A stretch of DNA of 64,000 nucleotides from Candidatus Endomicrobiellum cryptotermitis (GCA_031257835.1 JAIRNY010000020.1:1-64000); one strand, 5' to 3'. Positions 46,333 to 55,074 are shown, counted from the stretch's first letter. A program made the numbers and translations. The notes: generated by a model not told the origin, from the letters alone.

Positions 46333-46335
46333 AAG

Positions 46336-46684
46336 TTAATCTGAATTTGTAATTAAAACAATAAATTTATTTATTACTTCTTCCATTTCATTTTCTGAAA
46401 CTTTTGTTATAAAAGAAGCTTCTCTTTTATTCCAATCCAAACTTTTTATTTGATCTGCTAATACAACTCCATCTATTTTCTTATTTATAATTCTAACTTC
46501 AAAAGGATAGTTTTTTACTTTAACTTGTTATTGGACAAAAAAGAGCCAGATCTACTTTTTCGTTATATTCAAGAGGAGAAACGGCTATTGCAGGACGTTT
46601 TCCCTTTTGTTCATGTCCAAACTGCGGATCAAAATTAAGCCAAACTATATCACCACGTTCAGGCACATATATCTTTTTTACCAT
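46336..46684 (-). pseudogene. mazF: MazF-type endoribonuclease toxin, frameshifted
   Basis: From ATG 46684 the frame reads MVKKIYVPERGDIVWLNFDP then QFGHEQKGKRPAIAVSPLEY and ALFCPITS, a textbook MazF/PemK N-terminus (GDIVW, RPA, P.T). It then meets TAA. Removing one T near 46525 restores KVKNYPFEVRIINKKIDGVV, then DQIKSLDWNKREASF and a normal C-terminus to the TAA at 46336. A single-base insertion has thus inactivated the toxin; MazF cuts mRNA at short sequences. The antitoxin gene, overlapping its start region, is intact. Confidence 0.82.
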
Positions 46685-46685
46685 A

Positions 46686-46919
46686 TCATATTTCATTACC
46701 TATTGCAACACCAGTTTTAGTTTCTGCATGAATATTTTTTTTATTAATATTTTTAATAAGGTCAGACAATCTAATTTTTTGTTTACGTTTAATAATAATT
46801 TCATTATGATTACTATTTATTTCAACAAGTGAGCCGTCTTCAAAAAACATCTCTTTAACAATTGTATTAGGAATCCTTACTCCTAAGCTATTACCCCACT
46901 TTTTAACTACCGTTTCCAT
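46686..46919 (-). CDS. mazE: MazE-like antitoxin (AbrB/SpoVT swapped-hairpin)
   Basis: A 77-residue antitoxin. METVVKKWGNSLGVRIPNTI is the AbrB/MazE DNA-binding fold, and the C-terminal half (IRLSDLIKNINKKNIHAETK) is the extension that blocks MazF. The start at 46919 is preferred over an upstream one because GGGAGG lies at the right distance. It would repress its own promoter. The partner toxin is frameshifted, so it is now an orphan antitoxin, perhaps kept for a time by neutrality or to neutralise a related toxin. Confidence 0.85.
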   Translation of the reverse strand: METVVKKWGNSLGVRIPNTIVKEMFFEDGSLVEINSNHNEIIIKRKQKIRLSDLIKNINKKNIHAETKTGVAIGNEI

Positions 46920-46959
46920 AACACCTCCCGCATATTGCCTCTTAAATATTAGATACAAA

Positions 46960-46989
46960 AGTATATACTATGTTAATACTTTTTGTCAA
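46960..46989 (-). promoter_or_regulatory. Probable mazEF promoter
   Basis: Minus strand TTGACA (46984-46989), 18 bp, TATACT (46960-46965). The palindrome AGTATATACT overlaps the -10 box and could be the MazE operator. Confidence 0.5.
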
Positions 46990-47264
46990 ATGACACAAAA
47001 CAAAACTATTTGGTAATCTAATTGGGCAGGCATAGAAATAGTTAGTTTTGTCTAGTTTAGAACCTTATCTACGCTACTAGACTGTCTCACTCTGAGATCA
47101 ATCGCAACAAACATTTAATCAAATTAGCAAACTTACAAAATGATAAGACAAAAAAGACTTAAATGTTTATTGCTCATATACCGTTCTTTGAGGTAACGCA
47201 GGTAAGATTATAAACTAGATCAATATCTGCTACATTTTGTTCTAGTCAAGTCAGCTGTTATTTT
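46990..47264. repeat. Gene-free region with a copy of the 5'-end repeat
   Basis: No intact gene. Bases 47138-47230 repeat, with divergence, the sequence at 10-25 plus 137-210 (ATGATAAGACAA, TTAAATGTTTATTGCTCAT, GTTCTTT-like and TAAACTAGA stretches). Unlike the first copy it is not interrupted by the MITE-like element. A broken minus-strand frame with LRYLKERYMSNKHLS hints at an old transposase start. Confidence 0.4.
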
Positions 47265-47273
47265 TGCTAAAAT
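47265..47273 (+). promoter_or_regulatory. Extended -10 promoter of the PHP-UvrD gene
   Basis: TGCTAAAAT, an extended -10 box (TGnTAAAAT) without an obvious -35, 28 bp before the ATG. The same nine bases occur upstream of proA (57957-57965). Confidence 0.4.
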
Positions 47274-47300
47274 TAATAATGTTTTATTGGAGGATTTATT

Positions 47301-50249
47301 ATGTTTTTTTATGCTGACCTGCATATACATTCAAAATATTCACGCGCAACCAGCAAAAGTTGTAATCTGGAAGAACTTGCTATCTGGGCACAAAAGAAAG
47401 GGTTGAGCTTAATATCAACAGGTGATTTTACACATCCAGCATGGCTTAGCGAAATAAAAGAAAAACTTGTCCCTGCTGAACATGGCGTTTTTAAATTAAA
47501 AGATGATATTGAAAAACAGTTTCTAACAAACAACTATCACTTAAGGTTTCTGTTATCAGTTGAAATCTCAACCATATACAAAAAGGGCAAGAAGACAAGA
47601 AAAGTTCATCACATTGTATTTGTCCCTGATTTTAAAAGTGCTCAAAACCTAAGACAAAAACTTTCTGCTGTTGGAAACATTGTTTCTGATGGTCGTCCTA
47701 TACTAGGATTGGATTCAAGAGATCTTCTTGAAATAACTTTAGAATCCGGCGAAGGCTCATATATAGTTCCAGCACATATTTGGACGCCGTGGTTTTCAAT
47801 ATTAGGTTCAAAGTCAGGGTTTGATTCAATAAAGGACTGTTACGAAGATCTTTCAGACCATATTTTTGCATTAGAAACTGGATTATCTTCAGATCCAGAA
47901 ATGAATTGGCGAGTCTCTAGCCTTGATAAATATAGGCTAATATCTAATTCTGACGCACATTCCCCTGCTAAACTTGCCCGTGAAGCTACAGTTTTTGATA
48001 CAACTCCAGACTATTTTGCTATAAGAAAAGCGCTAAAAACTGGTGAAGGATATATTGGCACTGTAGAATTTTTCCCTGAAGAAGGTAAATATTACGAAGA
48101 TGGTCACAGAAAATGTAACGTTTGTCTAACCCCTGAAGAGACAAAAAAACTTAAAAGTATATGTCCTGTCTGCAATAAACCTCTTACAATAGGAGTTATG
48201 CATAGGGTTAACGAATTAGCAGATCGTAAAGATAAAGATTTCATTACTCCAAAAACCGCAGGAAAAGTATTTAGTCTTGTCCCTTTGCAAGAAATTCTAT
48301 CTGAAATTATGCAAGTTGGTAGCGTTAGCAAGTCACTAAATATTACATATGAAAAACTAATACAAAAACTAGGCTCTGAGTTAGATATTTTAAGGAACAT
48401 ATCTATAGACGAAATATCAAGAGCACATTCTTCTTTACTTGGAGAAGCAATCTCCCGATTAAGAAACGAAAAAGTTATAAAACATGCAGGATTTGACGGT
48501 GAGTATGGTGTTATAAAATTATTTGAACAAAAAGAACTAGAAAGAAATAATTTTACAAACTTGATGTTTGATATGGAAATACCTACAAAGCCTTCAAGAA
48601 ATGAAGAAAAACCTGTCAGTTTAGCTAAAAAAGAACTAGGAATATCAGAATTGAATCATCAAAGTTATAGTTTTGATATCCCTGCTTTAGAAAACAATGA
48701 AGTATTATCAGGTCTTGATGAATATCAGCTAAATGCAATAAAAAACACTAACAAACAACTTTCAATAATCGCAGGACCTGGATCCGGAAAAACTACAGTA
48801 CTCACAAAACGTATAGCTTATATGGTTTTAGAAAATAATAGTGCTCCTGAAAATTTCCTTGCAATAACATTTACGCACAGAGCAGCTCATGAGATGAACG
48901 ATAGACTGAATATGTTGCTTCCTAAAAACTATAGTACTATCAACATTCATACATTCCACTCTTTGTGTTTTCTCATTTTAAAAGAAAATCATGATAAAGC
49001 AGAAATAAGCTCTAATTTTAAAGTAGCAAGTAAGCATGAAATAAACTTGTATAAGGAACTATATCAATCAGAAAACATTCTAAATTTTGACGATTTGATA
49101 ATCTTTACAATAAAACTTCTTAAAGATAATCCAGACATTGCTAAGTCCTACCAACATAGATTCAAATATATTTCAGTTGATGAATATCAAGATATTGACG
49201 CAAAACAATATGACCTAATTAGACTACTAGCGCCCTCCGACGGAAATTTATTTGTAATAGGGGATCCTAATCAAGCAATTTATGGATTTAGAGGAGGGGA
49301 TTTGAAATTTTTTGAAAGTTTTTCTAAAGATTATCCTCTCTCTAAAACAATTAGTTTAAAAAATAACTATCGCTCTACTGGAACTATTGTCGATGCTTCA
49401 AATCAAATTATTAGTTCATACAATATAACAGCAAAATATGATAAACCTCATGAAAAAATTACTATACATACAGCCCCAACTGATAAATCAGAAGCAGAAT
49501 TTGTGGTCAAAACTATTGAGAATCTAATTGGTGGGCATACTTTTTTTTCTATTGACACTAACAGATCTTTGGGAGAGGAAACCAATCTTTCATTTTCTGA
49601 CTTTACTATTTTATACCGTACATTTTCTCAACTGGAACCTATAGTTGAGGCACTTCAAAGATCTGGCATGCCTTTTGTAAAATTATCCAATGATTTGCTA
49701 TGCGACAAAAAACCAGTCATAGAAATGTTGAACCAATTAACAAATGGCGAGCCAGTTATATCAGAGCTCAATAAGCTTACTGAGAAGTTCAAGAAAAAAA
49801 TTGACGACAATATTCTTAACCATCTTGTTAAACTAGCGAAAACCTATAGAACGAAAAATGAATTTATTCATGAAGTGTCTCTTTTATCTGAAATAGATAC
49901 GCTTGATAAAAGAGCTGATAGAATTTCTTTATTGACGTTACATTCTTCAAAAGGACTAGAGTTTAAATGCGTTTTTATAGTTGGAATGGAAAACGGAATT
50001 ATTCCTTTTTATCGCGCTCAAAAACTTTGTGACATTGAAGAAGAAAGACGTTTATTATATGTTGGCATGACAAGAGCAGAACAAAGATTATTCCTAACTC
50101 GCTCTATAAAAAGAAAATGGTTAGGAACTTACAAAAGCTTAGAAATTTCACCATTTTTAGAGAAAATTGAAAGCAAACTGTTGAGATTTAGCAAACCTGA
50201 AAAGACATTTCAATCAAAAGAAAAATCATCTCAGCTTGATTTACTTTAA
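47301..50249 (+). CDS. PHP domain fused to UvrD/PcrA-type helicase
   Basis: A 982-residue protein. Residues 1-240 form a PHP phosphoesterase domain (ADLHIHSKYSRAT, later SNSDAHSPAKLARE, both metal-binding). A four-Cys zinc-binding knuckle (CNVC...CPVC) follows at about 270-295, then a linker and a complete superfamily 1A helicase: Walker A AGPGSGKTT (about 491-499), FTHRAAHEMNDRL, VDEYQDIDAKQYDLI, GDPNQAIYGFRGGD, LKNNYRST, LLTLHSSKGLEFK and LLYVGMTRAEQRL. Such PHP-zinc-UvrD fusions exist in scattered bacteria; the role is probably DNA repair with an attached nuclease or phosphatase, but this is not established. All motifs are intact. GGAGG precedes the ATG. Confidence 0.9.
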   Translation: MFFYADLHIHSKYSRATSKSCNLEELAIWAQKKGLSLISTGDFTHPAWLSEIKEKLVPAEHGVFKLKDDIEKQFLTNNYHLRFLLSVEISTIYKKGKKTRKVHHIVFVPDFKSAQNLRQKLSAVGNIVSDGRPILGLDSRDLLEITLESGEGSYIVPAHIWTPWFSILGSKSGFDSIKDCYEDLSDHIFALETGLSSDPEMNWRVSSLDKYRLISNSDAHSPAKLAREATVFDTTPDYFAIRKALKTGEGYIGTVEFFPEEGKYYEDGHRKCNVCLTPEETKKLKSICPVCNKPLTIGVMHRVNELADRKDKDFITPKTAGKVFSLVPLQEILSEIMQVGSVSKSLNITYEKLIQKLGSELDILRNISIDEISRAHSSLLGEAISRLRNEKVIKHAGFDGEYGVIKLFEQKELERNNFTNLMFDMEIPTKPSRNEEKPVSLAKKELGISELNHQSYSFDIPALENNEVLSGLDEYQLNAIKNTNKQLSIIAGPGSGKTTVLTKRIAYMVLENNSAPENFLAITFTHRAAHEMNDRLNMLLPKNYSTINIHTFHSLCFLILKENHDKAEISSNFKVASKHEINLYKELYQSENILNFDDLIIFTIKLLKDNPDIAKSYQHRFKYISVDEYQDIDAKQYDLIRLLAPSDGNLFVIGDPNQAIYGFRGGDLKFFESFSKDYPLSKTISLKNNYRSTGTIVDASNQIISSYNITAKYDKPHEKITIHTAPTDKSEAEFVVKTIENLIGGHTFFSIDTNRSLGEETNLSFSDFTILYRTFSQLEPIVEALQRSGMPFVKLSNDLLCDKKPVIEMLNQLTNGEPVISELNKLTEKFKKKIDDNILNHLVKLAKTYRTKNEFIHEVSLLSEIDTLDKRADRISLLTLHSSKGLEFKCVFIVGMENGIIPFYRAQKLCDIEEERRLLYVGMTRAEQRLFLTRSIKRKWLGTYKSLEISPFLEKIESKLLRFSKPEKTFQSKEKSSQLDLL

Positions 50250-50265
50250 AATTAAAAAACATATC

Positions 50266-50296
50266 GGATTTTTAAACCAAGAAGAAAATCCTTTTT
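50266..50296 (+). terminator. Factor-independent terminator of the PHP-UvrD gene
   Basis: GGATTTT, 12-base loop, AAAATCC, then TTTTT. Good stem plus T-run on the plus strand, 17 bp after the helicase stop and just before the convergent tRNA-Pro gene. Confidence 0.65.
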
Positions 50297-50300
50297 AAAA

Positions 50301-50374
50301 TCGGGGCGACTGGACTTGAACCAGCGACCTCTCCCACCCCAAGGGAGTGCGCTAGCCAACTGCGCCACGCCCCG
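50301..50374 (-). tRNA. tRNA-Pro (anticodon GGG)
   Basis: A 74-nt cloverleaf on the minus strand. Acceptor CGGGGCG pairs with CGCCCCG, anticodon stem CTCCC/GGGAG with loop TTGGGGT (GGG), T-arm GGTTCAAGTCC. Discriminator A, CCA not encoded. It is 15 bp downstream of the merR-like gene and may share its transcript. Confidence 0.94.
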
Positions 50375-50389
50375 ACAAAAAACTAAAAT

Positions 50390-50755
50390 TTATGAAACGC
50401 CTTTTAATAACTTTAAAATATATTTCAATTCACTTTTAACATCTTGCAAAAACTTAGAATCTGGAACACAATCTTGAAAAGTAGAGCTGTCACTTTTATA
50501 CTTTTTATTTTTTAGCAAATATTTTTTAGCACCTTCTATTGTATAGCGTTCGTTATATAACAAATTTTTAATTTTAAAAACTGTTTCTATATCTTCTTTA
50601 CGATACATTCTTTTGCCGTCAGCATTTCGTATAGGACGTAAAATTTTAATTTCATCTTCCCAATATCGTAAAGTATGTTTAGGGACCAATGTTATACGCG
50701 AAATTTCACCTATAGTAAACTTTTCTTTTTCTGGAACAAAGTTTGCTTGAAACAC
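50390..50755 (-). CDS. MerR family transcriptional regulator
   Basis: A 121-residue regulator with an N-terminal winged helix of MerR type (FTIGEISRITLVPKHTLRYW, then EDEIKILRPIRNADGKRMYR) and a short C-terminal dimer helix (YTIEGAKKYLLK). It lacks an effector domain with metal-binding cysteines. It is immediately downstream of an HU/IHF gene, overlapping its stop by one base; such IHF-MerR pairs are common in several phyla, but the target is not known. Confidence 0.88.
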   Translation of the reverse strand: MFQANFVPEKEKFTIGEISRITLVPKHTLRYWEDEIKILRPIRNADGKRMYRKEDIETVFKIKNLLYNERYTIEGAKKYLLKNKKYKSDSSTFQDCVPDSKFLQDVKSELKYILKLLKGVS

Positions 50756-51033
50756 TAAAGCACCTCGTTACTTTCTGAAAAAAAGTCCTTTGATGGTTTA
50801 AACCTAATTTTTTTCATAGGAGATATAAAAAGTTTTTGCCCTGTTTTGGGATTTCTACCATTCTTTGTTTTTGTTTCAAACATATTAAAACTTCCAAAAC
50901 CTGTTATAACAACTTTCTCACCATTTTTTATAGCGCTTGCCATTTCCTCAAATATTTTGTTTACAACAATATCTGCTTCTTTTTTTGAACTTAACATTTT
51001 AGACAATGCACAAGCTATATCATTTTTTGTCAT
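50755..51033 (-). CDS. HU/IHF family DNA-bending protein
   Basis: A 92-residue histone-like protein: MTKNDIACALSKMLSSKKEA, GEKVVITGFGSFNMFETKTK and GRNPKTGQKLFISPMKKIRF include the conserved GFGSF and the R-N-P-x-T-G arm that inserts into the DNA minor groove. The close link to a MerR-like gene suggests the IhfA-type, though HU cannot be excluded. It follows gpsA by 13 bp. Confidence 0.92.
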   Translation of the reverse strand: MTKNDIACALSKMLSSKKEADIVVNKIFEEMASAIKNGEKVVITGFGSFNMFETKTKNGRNPKTGQKLFISPMKKIRFKPSKDFFSESNEVL

Positions 51034-51046
51034 AATAAATTCCTTA

Positions 51047-52039
51047 TTATTCTTGCCTTGGAACTCTTGTCATTAAATCATTTACAGTAACAAGAGGATT
51101 TTTGCACTCAAATAAAACCTTATAAATCTCGTTTATTATTGGAAGTTCTAACTTTAATTTTTTACCTATCTCATAAGCACTGACTGCATTCTTTACACCT
51201 TCTACTACCATACTAATATTATTTTGAGCTTGGCACAAAGTTCTGCCAGATCCAATAGCTTCTCCAACAGCACGGTTTCTTGAGTGTTTAGAAAAACATG
51301 TTACCATCAAATCACCAGCGCCTGAAAGACCAAAAAAAGTTTCTTCTTTACCACCTAAAGCAACACCAACCTTTGCTAACTCTTTTAGTCCTCTTGACAC
51401 TATAGCAGCTTTAGTATTGTCCCCATACTGCAAACCATCTACTATACCAGAAGCTATCGCAAAAACATTTTTTAATGCTGCACCAACTTCAACACCTATA
51501 ATGTCATCTTGTATATAAACCCTAAAAAAGTTGTTCATGAATAAAGACCTACATCTTTCAGACACTTTATAATTTGCAGATGCAGACGTAACAGCTGTTG
51601 GCACTTTTCTACAAACTTCTTCTGCATGGCTTGGCCCAGAGAGCACAGCTATGTTATTGTAAACACCGCTAAAAACAGATTCTATGACCTCAGACATTCT
51701 GAGTAAAGTTTTATTTTCTATGCCCTTTGTGGCGCTTATTATAAGTTTATCTTTTAAAGAAACTCCATTACTTTTAAGCAAATTGCAGGTTGCTCTCATA
51801 TAATCTGAAGGTACAACAAACAAAATTGCGTCACTAATATTAAAACTTTCAAAAGTATTTGTGACGTTTATCCCTTCTGGTAACAAATCACCTGCTTTAA
51901 AAGGTTTTAGCTTTCTCTCATTTAAATCTTTTGCTCTTTTAGCGTCAATTTCCCAAATAGTAACATTATGCCCATTTTCAAATAAAAGGGTTGCAAGTGT
52001 TGCACCCCAAGAACCAGCCCCTAAAACAGTAATCCTCAT
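51047..52039 (-). CDS. gpsA: Glycerol-3-phosphate dehydrogenase [NAD(P)+]
   Basis: A 330-residue enzyme reducing dihydroxyacetone phosphate to sn-glycerol 3-phosphate for phospholipids. It has the dinucleotide motif LGAGSWGATLATLL, the catalytic Lys regions ISATKGIENKT and GAALKNVFAIASGI, GPSHAEEV and SGAGDLMVTCFS..SRNR. The length is usual. It is directly after plsY (1 bp), which uses its product. Confidence 0.96.
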   Translation of the reverse strand: MRITVLGAGSWGATLATLLFENGHNVTIWEIDAKRAKDLNERKLKPFKAGDLLPEGINVTNTFESFNISDAILFVVPSDYMRATCNLLKSNGVSLKDKLIISATKGIENKTLLRMSEVIESVFSGVYNNIAVLSGPSHAEEVCRKVPTAVTSASANYKVSERCRSLFMNNFFRVYIQDDIIGVEVGAALKNVFAIASGIVDGLQYGDNTKAAIVSRGLKELAKVGVALGGKEETFFGLSGAGDLMVTCFSKHSRNRAVGEAIGSGRTLCQAQNNISMVVEGVKNAVSAYEIGKKLKLELPIINEIYKVLFECKNPLVTVNDLMTRVPRQE

Positions 52040-52040
52040 A

Positions 52041-52640
52041 TTATTTCCTCTTAAATAGTACAGACTTGTTTTCCTTGCCTTCTTTAATTCTTGTTAAATT
52101 TGTTCTATGCTTATAAACAATTAACATCGCCACCGCAAAAGAAAATATTATAGGCTCTAAAGAATACCCGCAAAGATATGAAATAATCGGAAGACTTACA
52201 GCTGCACATATTGAAGACAAAGACACATAGCCAAAACACACAAACACTAATACAAAATTACCAAGAGCAATTATAGTCGGTATAAACATAAGAGCTAAAA
52301 ATACGCCAAGTCCTGTAGCAACTCCTTTACCTCCTTTAAAACCAAAAAAGATTGGAAACATGTGCCCTAACAACACTGCAAAACATACCGCTACACTATA
52401 GGAAAAAGAATCATTAACAAATATAGCAAAAAATACAACTACAAAACCTTTAAGTACATCTAAGATCAGTGTAAGAATAGCAGGCATTTTACCTGCTATT
52501 CTTAAAACGTTGGTAGTCCCAGGGTTCTTAGAGCCTACTTCACGTATATCTATATTAGCTACCATCTTAGTAATAAGATATGCAAAATTTATTGAGCCAC
52601 ACAAATAAGCAAAAAATATATAAATTATCGCTAGCAACAT
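52041..52640 (-). CDS. plsY: Acyl-phosphate glycerol-3-phosphate acyltransferase PlsY
   Basis: A 199-residue integral membrane enzyme for the first acylation of glycerol 3-phosphate. It has five to six hydrophobic segments and the three motifs: GSKNPGTTNVLR, GFKGGKGVATGLG and the C-terminal YKHRTNLTRIKEGKE. The operon der-plsY-gpsA couples phospholipid precursor supply. It is 1 bp from the der stop. Confidence 0.95.
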   Translation of the reverse strand: MLLAIIYIFFAYLCGSINFAYLITKMVANIDIREVGSKNPGTTNVLRIAGKMPAILTLILDVLKGFVVVFFAIFVNDSFSYSVAVCFAVLLGHMFPIFFGFKGGKGVATGLGVFLALMFIPTIIALGNFVLVFVCFGYVSLSSICAAVSLPIISYLCGYSLEPIIFSFAVAMLIVYKHRTNLTRIKEGKENKSVLFKRK

Positions 52641-52641
52641 T

Positions 52642-53964
52642 TTAATTGTCCACTTTTTTTCTATAATATTTTCTAAACTTTAAAATTATAGGAGTTCCGT
52701 TAAAGCCAAATTTCGTCCTTAAACAATTTTCTAAATATCTTTGGTAAGAAAAATGTATAAGCTCTACGTCATTAACAGAAAATATAAATACAGGAGGTTT
52801 TATAGCTACTTGAGCATACTCTTTAAGCTTTAAAGTCTTCCCTTTACTTATATAGGGTTTTCTAGTTGTTGCATCTCTTACAGCTTCATTAAACTCTTCT
52901 TGCGTTAGTTGTCTTGAATATTGTTCAAAAACAAGTTCTGCTTCTTGAAAAATTCTATTTAATCTTTGCCCTGTTTTTGCAGATATAAAAATAATACTTA
53001 CCCAACTCATAAACTTTATTCTTTCTCTTAGCTGATCTGTAAAATATTTTATAGTTTCTTCTTTCTTTTCTATAAGATCCCACTTATTTACAGCAACAAT
53101 AGCAGGCTTATCCTTTTTGCATAAGAGTCTTGCTATTTTAGTTTCAGTATCACCTACGCCTTGCAAAGCATCTACAACCAAAACAGCAACATCTGCATCA
53201 TCAATTGCATAAGTTGTACTTAAAGTTGAAAGATATTCCATATCATCTTTCATTTTACTACCTCTATGAAGTCCTGCTGTGTCTATAATAATATACTCTT
53301 TATTGTCAATGTTTACATGCGCAGACAACGAGTCCCTTGTAGTGCCTGGAACATTATGCACAATACTACGCTCTTCTTTAGTTACAACATTTACAAAAGA
53401 AGACTTACCTACGTTAGGTTTACCAACAAGAATTATTTTTAAAAGTTCTTCCTTTTTCTTTACCTTTCTATCGTATTTAATATTTTTCCAAATTTTATCT
53501 AACAAATCGTGTGTACTACGACCATGACTTGCTGACACAAAAACAATATTTTCAAAGCCTAAAGAATAAAACTCATAACCTTTTATTTCTTCTGCCTGTG
53601 TATCTATTTTATTGACAACCAAAATTGCAGTTTTACGACTGAGCCTTACTTGATGAGCAATTTGCCTGTCCATCGGATGTAGACCTACTTTACCATCAAC
53701 AACAAATAAAATAATATCTGCTTTCTCTATAGCTATATCTAGCTGGAAAGACATCTCAGAAGAAAACACAGAACTATCTGTGCTCCACCCTGCAGTGTCT
53801 GTAACAATAAACTTTTTATCTTTCCAAGAAACTTCATAATCATTTCTATCCCTAGTTGTCCCTGGCATGGAATGTATAATTGCCTTCTTCTTGCCTATAA
53901 GCCTGTTAAAAAGGGCACTTTTACCTACGTTAGGTCTACCTACTATAACGACTTTTGTTAACAT
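52642..53964 (-). CDS. der: Ribosome assembly GTPase Der (EngA)
   Basis: A 440-residue double-GTPase for 50S ribosome maturation. It has two G domains, each with P-loop (GRPNVGKSALFNRL; GKPNVGKSSFVN), DTAGW/DTAGL switch motifs, NKID and NKWD, and a C-terminal KH-like domain (NGTPIILKFRKYYRKK). The start at 53964 (MLTKVVIVGRPNVGKS) is preferred over an upstream 16-residue extension because the family begins at the P-loop and AGGAC lies in place. Confidence 0.96.
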   Translation of the reverse strand: MLTKVVIVGRPNVGKSALFNRLIGKKKAIIHSMPGTTRDRNDYEVSWKDKKFIVTDTAGWSTDSSVFSSEMSFQLDIAIEKADIILFVVDGKVGLHPMDRQIAHQVRLSRKTAILVVNKIDTQAEEIKGYEFYSLGFENIVFVSASHGRSTHDLLDKIWKNIKYDRKVKKKEELLKIILVGKPNVGKSSFVNVVTKEERSIVHNVPGTTRDSLSAHVNIDNKEYIIIDTAGLHRGSKMKDDMEYLSTLSTTYAIDDADVAVLVVDALQGVGDTETKIARLLCKKDKPAIVAVNKWDLIEKKEETIKYFTDQLRERIKFMSWVSIIFISAKTGQRLNRIFQEAELVFEQYSRQLTQEEFNEAVRDATTRKPYISKGKTLKLKEYAQVAIKPPVFIFSVNDVELIHFSYQRYLENCLRTKFGFNGTPIILKFRKYYRKKVDN

Positions 53965-54512
53965 TTTAAGACAAGTCCTTTGTATAATTAATTGAACATT
54001 TTTAGCTATCAAACAACTTAACGATCATATTTAATTGACTACTAAACGTTGTTAACAAAACTTGGTTTTTTAAAAATTTTTCAAAACAATTTTATAATAT
54101 TATTAATATATTAACAATTAAACGCATTGATTAACATACTAAAGTTATTTATAACCTGTGTCAGAAAACCCCAGGCTTAAAACTCTGGGGTTTTCTGACA
54201 CAGGTTATAAAAGCGGGCGATGAACTTTTAACTCATATTATTATATAAAATAAGCTCTATATGTAAGCAATGCTATAAATTTACTACACTTTGCCAAGTC
54301 TTTTTATAGCAAAAAACCTCCCCTTGTTTAGACGCGCAGGGATATATAAAAGTCCAAAAATTTATGTAAGCAATTTGCAAGTAAGGATTGATTAAACTTG
54401 ATAAGTCTTGACTACTTTTGATAAGGTTGATTTAGGGAGTTTTGTCGTCAGGAAATGAAGTGAATTTTGAGACATCGTCAACAAATTTGAAAACTCTTAA
54501 AACAAAATTAAA
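53965..54512. other. Gene-free region with a strong hairpin and a tRNA-Gly 3'-end fragment
   Basis: About 550 bp with no intact gene. It contains the 25-bp inverted repeat at 54150-54209 and, right after it (54209-54222), 14 bases identical to the 3' end of the tRNA-Gly gene as it appears at 54510-54523. The remaining sequence (54240-54480) has no hit I recognise; a minus-strand frame with SKFTSFPDDKTP may be a remnant of something. Confidence 0.45.
54150..54209. repeat. Perfect 25-bp inverted repeat (hairpin)
   Basis: Left arm 54150-54174 and right arm 54185-54209 are exactly complementary over 25 bp, with the 10-base loop GCTTAAAACT. The arms contain CCTGTGTCAGAAAACCCCAG. The stem is longer than a normal terminator and has no T-run. 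It is better explained as a small mobile or repeated element, or a structured RNA, than as a terminator. Confidence 0.7.
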
Positions 54513-54584
54513 AGCGGGCGATGGGATTTGAACCCACGACCTTCTCGTTGGCAACGAGACGTTCTACCACTGAACTACACCCGC
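54513..54584 (-). tRNA. tRNA-Gly (anticodon GCC)
   Basis: A 72-nt cloverleaf on the minus strand. Acceptor GCGGGTG pairs with CGCCCGC (one G-T), anticodon stem CTCGT/ACGAG with loop TGCCA in TTGCCAA, T-arm GGGTTCAAATCCC. CCA not encoded. It is the distal gene of the gapA-pgk-secG-tRNA-Leu-tRNA-Gly string. Confidence 0.95.
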
Positions 54585-54604
54585 AAACATAACTTTTAAT
54601 AAAA

Positions 54605-54686
54605 TGCTGAGGACGGGATTTGAACCCGCATCCGGTTAAGGACACGCCCCTCAAACGTGCGCGTATGCCAGTTCCGCCACCCCAGC
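54605..54686 (-). tRNA. tRNA-Leu (anticodon GAG)
   Basis: An 82-nt class II cloverleaf on the minus strand. Acceptor GCTGGGG pairs with CCTCAGC (one G-T), anticodon stem CACGT/GCGTG with loop TTGAGGG (GAG), a variable arm (TCCTTAACCGGA) and T-arm GGGTTCAAATCCC. Discriminator A, CCA not encoded. It lies 9 bp downstream of secG; secG-tRNA-Leu is also the arrangement in E. coli. Confidence 0.93.
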
Positions 54687-54695
54687 AACGTAAAC

Positions 54696-55016
54696 TTATT
54701 TATCTACAGACTCTCCTGTAACGCTTACAGGAATATTAGAACGTTGTTTAACTACAGACATCATACCTCCTATGTTGGTAGAAAGTTTTGTAAGCATTAA
54801 AGAGGTAAACAAAAATATACAAGCCATAACAACTGTCAACTTTTTTACAAATGCTACACCTGAGAGCGCATTAAAAATCTGATCTGAGCCACCACCAAAA
54901 ATGCCTGCCATACCACCACTTTTCCCAGCTTGTAAAAGAACCACAGCAATTAATCCTATGCACATACAATAATGTACAAATTTAAATGCAAAAAATATTA
55001 TATTTACTGTATTCAT
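54696..55016 (-). CDS. secG: Protein translocase subunit SecG
   Basis: A 106-residue membrane subunit of the SecYEG channel. It has two membrane helices and the signature VVLLQAGKSGGMAGIFGGGSDQIF between them. The start at 55016 (MNTVNIIFFAFKFVHYCMCI) is preferred over an upstream extension because the first helix is then at the N-terminus as in the family; no strong ribosome binding site is seen for either. It lies in the gapA-pgk-secG string. Confidence 0.93.
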   Translation of the reverse strand: MNTVNIIFFAFKFVHYCMCIGLIAVVLLQAGKSGGMAGIFGGGSDQIFNALSGVAFVKKLTVVMACIFLFTSLMLTKLSTNIGGMMSVVKQRSNIPVSVTGESVDK

Positions 55017-55074
55017 CGTTTTTTTAGTGTACCACAAAACTCCCGACGTGTCAAGCACGTTATACTTTATTACT

